From NCBI GenBank assembly GCA_958450325.1, contig OY288245.1, positions 63,661,441 through 63,725,440 of the forward strand: a stretch of DNA of 64,000 nucleotides, written 5' to 3'. The stretch comes from Agrostemma githago (lineage: Eukaryota > Streptophyta > Magnoliopsida > Caryophyllales > Caryophyllaceae). The position numbers were made by a program, and so were the translations under genes. The notes beneath the pieces are model-generated. The model did not search any database, had not been told where the DNA came from, and was given only the letters and a program-made list of their open reading frames with translations. Positions 49,552 to 61,800 of the stretch are shown here, in pieces (position 1 is the stretch's first letter; the number at the start of each line of letters is the position of its first letter).

Positions 49552-51914
49552 AGAGAGATGAGATCATATAAGGGCCACTTATGTATATAAGTTCATAAGT
49601 CCTTTTATTAGCCGTCGGATCAATCATAGATGGATGGCTGAGATGTGATGATATATATTTTTTTTAAAAAAAAATTAAATGATGTTTACATTTTCCATGT
49701 ACTTCTCTTTTTTCCCACTCTCTGTTTTCCCATCACATTCATTGCTCTGTACCTACCTTTCATTTACATTCCAATACTCTGATTCCATTAGACATTCACA
49801 CTCCAACCTACTATTGAATTGTCTTTGTGCACACTCCATTTATAGAACACCTCTCATTCCATCTACGGAACCCAGAACACTAAAATCTCCATCACATTCC
49901 ATTCATTTTCCCTCTTCACTATTCAATCCATTGTCTTCGTCGTCAACACCTCTCCAACTCAGGTAAAAATTAAAATTATTTTTCTTCGAATTTGTGTAGC
50001 AAATTAGGGTTTACTGATTAATTTTGATTATTAATCAAATTGGGGTAAATTTTTAAGGTTTATGGTTTATGCTTATTTAATTCAACGATTAGTCATATTT
50101 TATAATCGTTGTTCGTACTGACATTGTGGTTTAGGGTTATCAACTTTTTGCTTAACAATAAAAAAATTAGGGGTTATTCGTGAATTAGGGATTAATCGTG
50201 ATTTTCTTACTCGTGAATTAGGGATTAATCGTGATTTTCGTACTCGTGAATTAGGGTTCTTACTCGTGAATTAGGGTCTAGTCCCAAATTTGCTTTCAAT
50301 TTGGGGGGTTTTTGCAGTATGAATCCAAAATATTTGCTGTGTTAATTTTGTAGTATGAATGCATGTTTTTGATGGGTTATTAGCTTTCGTACTGTTAATA
50401 ATGCATCTTTGATTTTTTTCCTCACTGAAAATCCAATTTTTATTCACTTGTTAGGGTAATAATGCATCTTTGATTAATGATTGATTATTAACCAAATTAG
50501 GGTAAATTTTGTGTACCACTCAACTTTGTACTGATTTTAATTTGTGATCCTGCTAGAAATGGGAGTCTGAATTTGTGATTTTAATTTGTACTTAGTGCAC
50601 TGAAGTTGTAAAGAGTAAGTGTTGAAGTTGCGAAGTTATGTCTTACAGATAACAGGGGCATGATTTTGAAGTTTCAAAAGATGAGAGTTGAAGTTGTGAA
50701 ATCTGTGTGTTGAAGTTACAGGAGTATGGTAGGTTATTTTGGCTTTGTTTCAGAAGATTGAATGTTGAAGTTGTAAATTACGATAGTTGATGTTGTATTT
50801 TAACTGAACTAAAGTCTCCAAAAGAAAGTTGTCTGAATATTGAAATTTGTGCACCAAAGATGCAAGTACATATATTTGAAGTTACATATAAAGTTGTAAT
50901 TATTGTAGTTTGAAGTTATAAAGTGACTGAGTTAAAGTTATAAAATTAGCTTGTTGGAATTGTAACTAGTACGGAGTATAGTATACGAAATTATGAAGTT
51001 ATTATGAAAGTATGTCGGCGACGAGTTTTAAAGTTTCATAAAGTGGGAGTTGAAGTTGTGTACTCATTGTATTAAAGTTTCAAGCATGCGAACACTTAAC
51101 TATGAAGTTGTCGACTTAGTGCACTGAAGTTGTAAAGAGGAAGTGTTGAAGTTGCGAAGTTATGTCTTACAGATAACAGGGGCATGATTTTGAAGTTTCA
51201 AAAGGTGAGAGTTGAAGTTGTGAAATCTGTGTGTCGAAGTTACAGAAGTGTGGTAGGTTATTTTGGTTGACGTATGTACATCAGTTAATTATGAAGTTGT
51301 CATAACAAACAACTACAAATTCGGTTAGTTATAAATTCTGTTAGCTTTAATAAAAATTACAGCAACTACAAATCAACACATACATAACTTCAATGACAAA
51401 CAACACCAACTCCGGATGACTTCACTAAATCAACTTCTCCATCGACACAAGACAAAAAAGGACAATCGTGATAAACAACGAAACATTACTAAATACCGAA
51501 CAATAGATGCACCTACCAAGGGCACTTCAACAATCTGCAAATTCTTCATTCCAAACTAACACTTCGATCGGAAACCAACGTCGGCTTGATTACGACAACG
51601 TTAAATTGACGGAAGCCTCTGCCAAAAAATGAGGTGCCCAAAAAAAACAGAACCCGACAACCAAGAATAATTTAAACTCGAAGGACCAATGGAGATGTGA
51701 TGAAAAAAAAAAATTCCTCATCATTGGAATGCCGCGCGGAGTAATGACTAGTTATGGTGTGATTGCCTCGTGAAATTGTTCCTCGTGAGAAGCAATTGAA
51801 TGTATTAATTACACCAGTCTAATTAATAGCTTAGTGGATTATTTAATCTTTAGAAGTAATCTCAGCCATCCACACAAAATTGATCCAATGGTTAGGATTT
51901 GGACTTAGGAACTT
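49552..51914. mobile_element. Element E3, inverted copy
   Basis: Full-length mirror of 39821-42217, bracketed by (TA)n(GA)n at 49535-49558 and (TA)n at 51914-51980. Confidence 0.65.
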
Positions 51915-51954
<40 letters not shown>

Positions 51955-51989
51955 CATATACATATACATATATATATATAGAGAGAGAG

Positions 51990-52796
51990 AAGGGATCATG
52001 TAAGGATCCTTTCTCCTTATAAGTCCATAAGTTCCACTTCTAACCCTTAGATCAAAAAGCAATGGATGACTGAGATTAATTGAATTTATATATTTTTCAT
52101 AAAAAAAATAAAATCAGATGTACTTATTAAATTGACCTCTTTTTCCCCCACCCTCTATATTTGTAACTTCAGTTAACATATTTTGTAACTTCAATTCACA
52201 TATTTTATAACTTCAGATCGTACATTGTAACTTCAGTCCATATATATATTTGTAACTTCAATTTACATATTTTGTAACTTCAGTTCACATATTTTGTAAC
52301 TTCAAATCGTATAATTTGTAACTTCAAATCGTATATTTTGTAACTTCAATTCTAATCAGTTCATATATTTTTGTAAATTCATCGTGTAACTTCAATCACA
52401 TTTTGTGTAACTTTAGTAACTTATTAACAACCTACCGAGTAAGTTTAATATAATACTAGGTAAAATTAACAAAATATTGACTAACTTTGAACAATAATAT
52501 ATGTATTTTGGTTAAGTTTAATATAATAGTAGGCAAAATTAACAAAATATTGACTACCTTTGAACATTAATATATGTATTTTGGTTTACCCAAAAAAACT
52601 ACATAATCAATATTTAGGCAATCAATATTGGGAAAAGGAAGCCCCTTAAATGTTATATGTTCTTTTTCTTTTTCTTTTTTTGTTACATTGAACATCCCCC
52701 ACTACACATCAAATCTTAGCCCTTCATTTATCATCATCCAAGGGTTAATATGAGGATTTATGGACTTAAAAAACTTGGTGACCTTATGAGAACTCT
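51990..52796. mobile_element. Element E2, inverted copy with 1.0-kb internal deletion
   Basis: Both termini are retained. The deletion joint is at AATATA, a 6-bp sequence present at both edges of the missing piece in S (38545-38550 and 39547-39552). Confidence 0.7.
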
Positions 52797-52868
52797 CCCT
52801 CTCCCTCTCCCTCTCCCTCTCCCTCTCCCTCCCCCACCCCCTCCCCCTCCCCCTCCCCCTCCCCCTCC

Positions 52869-52901
<33 letters not shown>
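52797..52901. repeat. C-rich (CCCTCT)n/(CCCCCT)n tract and (TA)n
   Basis: Mirror of the G-rich tract at 37847-37914, longer and more regular here. G-quadruplex potential is on the minus strand. Confidence 0.92.
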
Positions 52902-52904
<3 letters not shown>

Positions 52905-53719
52905 GAAGGATCAAGTAAGTTCTTTTATTTTTTTTGAGTCCATGAGTCCTATCTACAACCATTGATCTAGAGTGGGATGTATGGTGGTGATTGATTCTAG
53001 TAATTAAGGCAATAAATAACATATTTTGGTAAAAATAAAATAAAATCCTCTCTTCTCCCTTAATTATCTCCAACCAATACAAGTTACTTCCTCACATTCA
53101 ATTTTTTCCTCACATTCAATTTTTTCATTCACATCCTAACTGAAACCCTTCACCTTCATCATCCCAAACACAATCGCTCGACTTCTGTTTCTTTTCAAAT
53201 TATGTTTAATTGAATTCACCTGCTTCATATTATGCTTCTACTATGCTTCTACTCTTCATACTTAGTCTAATATATATTGAATGTTACTCTAATGCGCATA
53301 TTCAGTTACTGTAATAAACTTGAGGTGTTACTGTAAGGGGTTGTTCAGTTAGTGATACACATGTATGATCTTATTTTAAAGACGACCATGTGTTACTGTA
53401 ATGTACAAGACATGTTACTTTTAATCCCATCTTTGCGTTACTTTGAATGCTAGTAATCTGGTACATTTAATTGTGTAGACGTGTTACTCTAATTTGCACT
53501 CTATGTTACTCTAACACTTTCTTTGTGTTACTTTAACGCGTATCAGCTTTACATATGGTATTTCTTTCACTCGTATCAGTTGTACTTTAATTTTATATAC
53601 CAGATTAAACTGTAACAATAGTTGTACATAATTATTGTACTTTTCAGATGGCAAAAGGAGGAGACAAATCAAGGTGCGATCGCGGTTGTTGGATAACGTA
53701 GATAAGTATGTGGCAAAAC
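52902..53719 (+). mobile_element. 5' part of a (TA)n-bracketed element with GTTACT array (G, left part)
   Basis: The terminus AGGAAGGATCAAGTAAG and GAGTCCATGAGTCC belong to the shared-end family. 52902-53139 matches E1's right end; from 53140 the sequence is different. A GTTACTNTAA array runs from about 53283 to 53560. TTTTCAG|ATGGCAAAAGGAGG at about 53648 looks like a splice acceptor and coding exon reading MAKGGDKSRC. The element is broken at 53719 by repeat D. Confidence 0.5.
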
Positions 53720-53951
53720 TCTGGTGCAGTTGACACTTGGTAAGACCCTCGAGCTTGATGCCAATTAGACTCTCCTTGAAAAGATAAACATGTTCTATAA
53801 CATCTTCATCCGACAATCCTCGAAAAGTATGTTGATGGATTAAATTTATGATGGAAGGTTTGAGCTCGAAACTCTCCGGGATAGTTCCGATGAAGACGGG
53901 AGAAGAAATCTCCTCACTGGACGGTTGAGAATGAGATCCAAGCGTAGTCAT
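53720..53951 (-). pseudogene. Athila-type gag N-terminal fragment (copy D)
   Basis: The first 77 or so codons of gag, from ATG 53951 on the minus strand to the D breakpoint. Reading then continues into unrelated sequence. Confidence 0.8.
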
Positions 53952-54256
53952 ACTTGAATCTTTGGATGCTGGTTGAACAAGGACGAGGTGTTGAGGAATG
54001 AAGAAATTGGTGTGAGATCACAATGTTAAGTTGTCATTTCAGCACACAAGATTTTCAAGAGACTCGTTCTCCGAATGGGGATCAAGCAACCTAAATCACA
54101 AGTACTAGCAAAAACTCAACAAACAATGAGACTCCTAGTACCGAATGACATTAGGGTAGGAGGAAAGAAAAATAAAACTAAAGCAATTAACCAAACACAA
54201 CTTAAAACAAAGACTTAATCAATTAATTACCGCTCTCCCCGGCAACGGCGCCATTT

Positions 54257-55688
54257 TGATGCGCGCTGTCGCTGACACGCATGCAAACAATATTTATAGT
54301 CCCAACTAGCTACTATGTAGTAGTGGTAAGTCGGGGTCGAACCACAGGGAGGCAGAGAAATATGATCGGTCAAGTCTAGGAGTGATTGTGAATGGGGTCT
54401 AAAAGGGGGTTTTGGGACGAAGTAATTAAACTAAGGCAAACGAATTGAACAACTAAAACAAGAAACAATAATAAAAAAGGCGTTAGGAAGAGTCGGGGAA
54501 TCGAAACTAAAGATAAGGGTATAAGGGTTACAAGAGTCATGGTTACAAGAGTCATCACAAGGTGAATAAAGGGAGGAGCCACCTCTCGGTTTCCCTACCC
54601 GACCTAGCCTAAACCCGCTTTCGCGACGAGGAAGCTAAAGTCTCAAGATGAGATTACCCAAACCCCGAGTTTCCCCATATTGGTTCGAGTGAGTCAGGGT
54701 AATTGAGTTGATCAGGCTAAGTCAACAAAACATAATAATCTCAAGCAAGACAAATCACCCTAAATGCAACAATTTTCATAAAACGAAACCCGAATCTAGA
54801 ATTCCTCCTCCCCTAACCCCCTAACTTAAATCTACTCACTATCCATATTAAACTTTAACAAAACCAATGACAAGGAGGTTAAAAGAAAAGGCAAAACATA
54901 ATGATTAAGGGGAAGGAAAATTAATCTAACACAATGGAAAGGAAATTACTACCAAAATGATAACTAATCGAAGAAATGATAACCAAAATGGTATCAGCCT
55001 AAATCGATCCCCACAAAAACCCTTCCGCTTGCCACAATCTCGTGATTTAACCGTCAGCCGGAGATGACTTTCTTATTTTTCATCTCCGACGGGTGCTCCA
55101 TGTCGTTAATATGCTTCTCTTCATTCAGAAACAATTTATAATAACAACAATAATAATACAGTAAGAGGTAAGTAGTGATGGTGACGTGGTTTACACTATT
55201 ACCTTCGTCCATCCTGCCGCTTCGCTGCCTTCTTTTACTATTTCCTTTCGTCTAATAGAAATAAACAACAAGACAAAAAATATGGGAAAACAAATGCTAG
55301 AAAGGAAAAATGGAGGAAACAAACAAAAGAGAGAGAAAACAAAAGAATACCAACAGTGGAGATTAAAACAATTTAAACATAAAGATAACAAGACAAACAA
55401 TGAATTAAAAAGAGAATAAAAAGGGAAACTAATTAATAAAGGAAGGGAGAAGGAAAGAAAATACCAACTATGAAGAAAACTAAAGGAGAAGATGAAGATT
55501 AATATAAAGAGAAGCTTGGAGAAGAAAATACAAGAACTTTGTCACCCAATTCTTGCAAAACTCTTCAATCTTCAAACAAAATTCAAATCTAGACTAATAC
55601 AAGAGCTTGATTGTAAATTGAAAGAAAAATTAATCTAAAACTAAGAAGGTTTTCTAGATCTAAAATGGAGTTTTTCTAAGGAAGCTTA
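54257..55688 (-). mobile_element. Athila-type 5' LTR (copy D), with primer site at 54236-54253
   Basis: Third copy of the LTR described at 31540-32971. Confidence 0.6.
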
Positions 55689-55697
55689 CTACAATGG

Positions 55698-56378
55698 AGA
55701 CCAGTCCTCCACCTACTCCCTCACCCTTTCATGTCCACCCCCAACCCATCCTACAACCCACCCAACCACCCACACCCCTTGGCAAGGTGGAGACAAGTCT
55801 CCACCTCACATAAGCACACTGGACAAGTTGAATGGAAAAAGTTAATTCGGGTAGCTAAGTTACCTTTCGTCGGGATCGCCTCCATGCAAAATTGCCAAAA
55901 GAAAACTTTGAAACAAGGTAACACATTAGCCTTCCGACTCGATCCACAACCATCTTCCCTTCTCAACATTAGATGATCCCTCCTCTTCCAACCAGTCCCC
56001 CATAAGCTCCTTATAAGCCGATCGAACCGAGTAGATACCATCCTTCTCAAGATCCCAACACCACACATCCCTATCCCCCCTCATATTCACCTGCATATTG
56101 GTGATGAGATCTCGATCCAAAGGCAAAAAGAGCGAATTAAGCTTACCCATATCCCATATTTCGCCATGAGGGTCAAAAAGCTCGGCCACCCTCATCCCCC
56201 TATCCTCCTCTCTAACCCCGGTCATTATATATCTACTCGGCCCACCCTTCACCCACGGATCCCCTCACACCCTAATCTCCATCCCATCCCTAATCCGCAT
56301 GCGAGCACCCCTTAAAACCACAGATCGAGCCTCCCAAATGTTTCTCCACGTGTAGCTCGGATTCCGGCCTAACTCCGC

Positions 56379-56381
<3 letters not shown>
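55698..56381 (-). pseudogene. LINE ORF2 3' fragment (copy D)
   Basis: Third copy, cut by (TA)n at 56382 exactly as in R. Confidence 0.8.
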
Positions 56382-56423
<42 letters not shown>

Positions 56424-56643
56424 TGTGGAGTACTATATTCTGTATTGTCCAGCAATAACATAATTGCCAGTTGCTTCTTTGTACAGATTAGTTATGGACA
56501 GTAGCAGTTGCATTATTTGATTGCTGAAGAATAAAAAAAAGGATTCCAATCTCGAGGCAACTTTAATTAGTCTTCATCTGATAATTCACTGCATTATTTT
56601 GCTTGTATAGAATAAAACACTATATATATATATAGAGAGAGAG

Positions 56644-58211
56644 ATGAGATCATATAAGGGCCACTTATGTATATAAGTTCATAAGTCCTTTTATTAGCCG
56701 TCGGATCAATCATAGATGGATGGCTGAGATGTGATGATATATATTTTTTTTTAAAAAAAATTAAATGATGTTTACATTTTCCATGTACTTCTCTTTTTTC
56801 CCACTCTCTGTTTTCCCATCACATTCATTGCTCTGTACCTACCTTTCATTTACATTCCAATACTCTGATTCCATTAGACATTCACACTCCAACCTACTAT
56901 TGAATTGTCTTTGTGCACACTCCATTTATAGAACACCTCTCATTCCATCTACGGAACCCAGAACACTAAAATCTCCATCACATTCCATTCATTTTCCCTC
57001 TTCACTATTCAATCCATTGTCTTCGTCGTCAACACCTCTCCAACTCAGGTAAAAATTAAAATTATTTTTCTTCGAATTTGTGTAGCAAATTAGGGTTTAC
57101 TGATTAATTTTGATTATTAATCAAATTGGGGTAAATTTTTAAGGTTTATGGTTTATGCTTATTTAATTCAACGATTAGTCATATTTTATAATCGTTGTTC
57201 GTACTGACATTGTGGTTTAGGGTTATCAACTTTTTGCTTAACAATAAAAAAATTAGGGGTTATTCGTGAATTAGGGATTAATCGTGATTTTCTTACTCGT
57301 GAATTAGGGATTAATCGTGATTTTCGTACTCGTGAATTAGGGTTCTTACTCGTGAATTAGGGTCTAGTCCCAAATTTGCTTTCAATTTGGGGGGTTTTTG
57401 CAGTATGAATCCAAAATATTTGCTGTGTTAATTTTGTAGTATGAATGCATGTTTTTGATGGGTTATTAGCTTTCGTACTGTTAATAATGCATCTTTGATT
57501 TTTTTCCTCACTGAAAATCCAATTTTTATTCACTTGTTAGGGTAATAATGCATCTTTGATTAATGATTGATTATTAACCAAATTAGGGTAAATTTTGTGT
57601 ACCACTCAACTTTGTACTGATTTTAATTTGTGATCCTGCTAGAAATGGGAGTCTGAATTTGTGATTTTAATTTGTACTTAGTGCACTGAAGTTGTAAAGA
57701 GTAAGTGTTGAAGTTGCGAAGTTATGTCTTACAGATAACAGGGGCATGATTTTGAAGTTTCAAAAGATGAGAGTTGAAGTTGTGAAATCTGTGTGTTGAA
57801 GTTACAGGAGTATGGTAGGTTATTTTGGCTTTGTTTCAGAAGATTGAATGTTGAAGTTGTAAATTACGATAGTTGATGTTGTATTTTAACTGAACTAAAG
57901 TCTCCAAAAGAAAGTTGTCTGAATATTGAAATTTGTGCACCAAAGATGCAAGTACATATATTTGAAGTTACATATAAAGTTGTAATTATTGTAGTTTGAA
58001 GTTATAAAGTGACTGAGTTAAAGTTATAAAATTAGCTTGTTGGAATTGTAACTAGTACGGAGTATAGTATACGAAATTATGAAGTTATTATGAAAGTATG
58101 TCGGCGACGAGTTTTAAAGTTTCAGAAAGTGGGAGTTGAAGTTGTGTACTCATTGTATTAAAGTTTCAAGCATGCGAACACTTAACTATGAAGTTGTCGA
58201 CTTAGTGCACT
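56644..58211. mobile_element. Element E3, truncated copy
   Basis: Starts with the same terminus as 49552 and runs to TTAGTGCACT at 58211, where homology stops abruptly. Confidence 0.65.
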
Positions 58212-60076
58212 ATGAAGTCCCAAGAACAAGCCAACAAAGGGTCGAAAAAAATAACGTGTCTAACGAATTATGTCATCTTTTTCTAATTACGAATAATGCT
58301 TTGTATCGTTTTCGAAACTTGTTATGTACATTAGTATTTTGATTATCACCAATGGAACAACGCTGTTAAACTCTGTTACCCTGACGAATTGTTCCTGTCA
58401 CTCTAATTAACGACCGGTGTTACTATGGGAATGAAAGAAGTTTACCCAATATACAAATGTGGTCTCATAATCATTGTGTTACATTGACGCATTATAACTG
58501 TTACTTTAATGAACAAATGATGTTACTCTAAGTTATTAATGATGTTATTCTTTGTCTCATGGTTAAACAATGCTATTATCAATGACGCATTATATATGGT
58601 TCTTTAAAAAGTGAATGTTGTTACTTTGGTAATGAATGGTTCTAATCCAAGTTATCCTCAGTTACTTTGGTAATGAATTGTTTAAACAACGTTGCTGTCC
58701 TCAGTTACCTTCATGCATTATGTCTGTTACTATAACTAACGAATGGTGTTACTCCAATATACATGAGATGTTACTCTAACCAAATACACATGTATTAAAT
58801 AAATATATAGTTAATTGCAACGTAGCACAGCGCTATGTGTAAAAAAATGTGTACAAAATCCAGTTCCTGTGTTTTGCCAATATCCCCCCCAGAAACCGGC
58901 TGTCTCTACAATAATCTGAACTCCCGAATTAATCCGCACAAGCTTTTCAACATGAAAATTAATCCGCACAAGCTTTTCACATTTGCCTTGTCTTCTGCCC
59001 TTAGAAGTTCGTATCAATGAAGCTTCAATGCCGTGTCTGCTTCAACAAAAAACAAAACAATAATATCAGTGAAGCTTACGTTACTGTAACTCATAAGGTA
59101 TGTTACTTCAATGACGTTTCTGCGTTAATATAAAACAAAACAATAGTATCAGTGTATATCATGGAAAACCTAAATAAGAAACATAAAACCCTGGAATCTA
59201 TAAAGATCGATAGAGCAACTAACCATTGATAGGAAACTATGATGAATGAAATAACAATGAAAGCAATATCAACATTAAAATTGACGTGCAACAAATGTGT
59301 GATATCAATTCATAAGTTGTGTTACTCTAACTATTACACTATGTTACTTTAACATCATCATCAAAACCCTTTTTCTAAACGTTTAGTGTGTTATTATAAT
59401 TGCAAATAAGTGTTACTGTCACTCAGACGGTAAGTTACTTCAATGACGTTTCTGCCTTAACATCCAAATCGACGTTAAATAATAACACAACAATGAAAGT
59501 AATAGCAGCAATGAAAATTGACGTCAAATTATTATTAACTTCAAAAAATAACGCAACAATGAAAGTAAATCTCACCATAGCAACAATGAAATAACGCAAC
59601 AATGAAAGTAAAAAATAACCCAACAATGAAATAGCAACGAAAGCAATATCAACATCCAAATCGACGTTAAAATATAGCGCAACAATGAAAGTAATAGCAA
59701 CAATGAAAATCGACGTCAAATTATTATTGAAACTTACCATTGTTATACTCTATCGATTGCTTATCAATTGTTGAAGAAGATGATGCTGCCATTGAATCCA
59801 TTGTAACGCGTTTTCGTGCACAATATTGATTGAATGAAAGGATGAACGTGATGAAAAAAGGTTTTTTTTCTCACGGTTGAATTAATGAATGAATGATGAA
59901 TGAACGTGATGTAGTGGGTTATTGTTTCCTAAATTCTTGGGAGCTATTTTAGGAACGTAAATCTTCCCTTTTTTTTTTTAATGCAATGAATCTTGTCCAT
60001 CCATCCTCATCCCATCCAACGGATGGGATGAGGACTCATGGACTCATATAGAGTAAAGGACTCATAAGAGCCTTAC

Positions 60077-60080
<4 letters not shown>
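58212..60080 (-). mobile_element. (TA)n-bracketed element G, right part
   Basis: The right end, read on the minus strand, begins GAGTAAGGCTCTTATGAGTCC, then ATGAGTCCATGAGTCCTCAT and CCGTTGGATGGGATGAGG. It belongs to the shared-end family and mirrors the start of element H. A first coding exon is at 59738-59801. GTTAC-containing units are scattered over 58330-59440. It may be the other half of the element whose left part ends at 53719, or a separate one. Confidence 0.6.
59738..59801 (-). CDS. Candidate first coding exon of element G (64 bp)
   Basis: ATG at 59801 opens 21 codons (MDSMAASSSSTIDKQ, then S-I-E-Y-N-N) and one further base before a donor AATG|GTAAGT. The exon at 60445-60508 has the same length, the same phase and 14 of 21 identical residues. 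Two independent copies keeping frame and donor suggest real coding sequence. Function unknown; the rest of the gene was not traced. Confidence 0.5.

Positions 60081-60158
<78 letters not shown>
60081..60158. repeat. (TA)n(GA)n compound microsatellite between head-to-head elements
   Basis: About 23 TA units, then about 16 GA units, separate the facing starts of G and H. Confidence 0.95.
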
Positions 60159-60160
<2 letters not shown>

Positions 60161-60444
60161 CTCTTTTGAGTCCTTCTTTATATATGAGTCCATAAGTCCT
60201 CACCCCATCCATTGAATGAGATGAGGATGGATGGACATGATTCATTCTATAATTTGCATTAAAAAATAAAATAAAAGGAGATACTGCTTCCTAAAATAAC
60301 TCCCATAATTTTAGGAAACAATAATATCACATTCACTCATTCATTCATTCATTCACGTTACCACGTTCATCAAACCTAAAAAAAAAATAACACTTCCAAC
60401 ATCACGCTCATTCATTCAAAATATGTGCTCGACATCACGTTACT

Positions 60445-60508
60445 ATGGATTCAATGATCGTGGCATCATCATCAACTGTTGATAAGCAATTCGTGGTGTA
60501 CAACAATG
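60445..60508 (+). CDS. Candidate first coding exon of element H (64 bp)
   Basis: ATG 60445 opens 21 codons (MDSMIVASSSTVDKQ, then F-V-V-Y-N-N) plus one base, ending AATG|GTGAGT. It matches the exon at 59738-59801 in length, phase and most residues. A phase-compatible acceptor lies at 61588/61589. Confidence 0.5.
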
Positions 60509-61258
60509 GTGAGTTTCGATATTGCTTTCATGTTTTGTGTCAATTTTATTCATTTCATTCATCATATATTCATATCAACGATTCATTGCTCTTGTGTTAG
60601 TATAGATTGCAGATTGTTATGTTTATTATTTAGGTTTTTCATAATTTCCATTGATTATTATTTAGGTTTTTCATAATCTTCATCAATTGTTATGCTTTCA
60701 TTGCCATGGAAGTCATTAAGATTCTCCATATTATTAATTTTACGTTTATAGTATGGAAACTGCATATTATTAAAGATCTGATCATTATATGATTTTTTCG
60801 CACAAACATATATATGGAGTTATTATAATGTATATAATGTGTTACTTTGATATAAACCATCTGTTATTTTAATCTCTAACCCTGTGTATAGGCATCTTTT
60901 GTTAATTGAATCTCGTGTTACTTTAATGCACTTCATCTGTTACTTTAGTTCTCGTCATCTGTTACTGTAATGCATTGGATTAACAAAGGATTTAAAATAC
61001 CGTCATATTAAAAAAAAAGACCGATTTCTATAATGATGGAACGTGATTGTCATCAAAATAGGAAACAATATCAAAGTATAACGCTCTAGTTCATACTCTT
61101 ATTCATAGCAGTATACATGTTCATACTGTCATTCATACTCTCATTCATGACGTTCAATCAAAACAGCCTTCAATCAAAGTATACACGTTCAATCAATCCA
61201 CTCTAATACATGTTCAATCATTCATCTTCTTCCTCGCGCAATTGCAATTTCTCCTTCC

Positions 61259-61292
61259 ATGACGGTTATGCAAATTGTCAAATATACCAACG
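61259..61292 (+). CDS. Second candidate start exon in element H (34 bp)
   Basis: ATG 61259 reads MTVMQIVKYTN plus one base, then donor ACG|GTGAGT, again phase 1. It may be an alternative first exon or the relic of a second, nested element whose start resembles E1's MTDNYTK exon. Weak on its own. Confidence 0.3.
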
Positions 61293-61588
61293 GTGAGTTT
61301 TTGCTTTATACTTTATACATGAAACGCCATGGAAGTCATTAGGATGCTCCATATTATCAAATTTTTTGTTTATAGTATAGAAACTGTATATTATTAAAGT
61401 TCTGATTGGAGTAACGAGTCATCATCATTAGAATAACATACCTAATGTATTACAGTAACACGTTTGAAGCATTGGAGTAACATGTTATCGAATTTAGTTA
61501 TTAATGTTTTGGTTAGAATACCGCCATATTTCAAGTTCTGATTGTTTGTTTGTCGCCACGTTTATCGACATTGTTCATGTTTTTGTAG

Positions 61589-61671
61589 TAGACGCAAAAG
61601 CACAGGAATTGTGCAGTGATGTGGGTGAGAGTTTCACTCCATACATAGAGTAGATCTTCAAAGATGTAGAT
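61589..61671 (+). pseudogene. Candidate second exon in H, possible FAR1/MULE-like N-terminus
   Basis: After TTTTTGTAG| the phase-2 continuation reads V-DAKAQELCSDVGESFTPYIE, a TAG at 61651-61653, then IFKDVDK before a (GAA)n tract takes over. The run F-T-P-Y-[IV]-x-x-x-F-x-x-x-x-x resembles the lead-in of FAR1-type DNA-binding domains that precede MULE transposases. TAG is one base from CAG (Gln). The phase matches both upstream donors. The similarity is short and could be chance. Confidence 0.35.
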
Positions 61672-61731
61672 AAGAAGAAGAAGAAGAAGAAGAAGAAGAA
61701 TCATTAGGAAACACCATGTAAGTCATCGTCC

Positions 61732-61764
<33 letters not shown>

Positions 61765-61800
61765 GAAGAAGAAGAAAAAGAAGATGAAGAAGAAGAAGTA
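61671..61800. repeat. (GAA)n / (GAT)n trinucleotide repeats
   Basis: AAG repeats at 61671-61700, GAT repeats at about 61731-61760, then GAA-rich sequence to 61800. Confidence 0.95.

Larger units (their letters stand above)
49286..53139 (-). repeat. Block S': inverted copy of S
   Basis: Reverse complement of about 42440 down to 37587, ending at 53139. It lacks the equivalent of 38551-39552. Scattered single-base differences are seen (for example CTGGTAGGTGC in S versus TTGGTAGGTGC in S'). Confidence 0.9.
53720..58211 (-). repeat. Repeat D: direct third copy of part of R plus S'
   Basis: 53720-58211 matches 46622 to about 51124 in the same orientation (offset 7098, falling to 7086 after the TA joint). 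It begins in the middle of gag and ends inside E3, neither of which is a transposon end. It contains the R/S' (TA)n joint, so it derives from the rearranged form, not from L. Confidence 0.92.
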
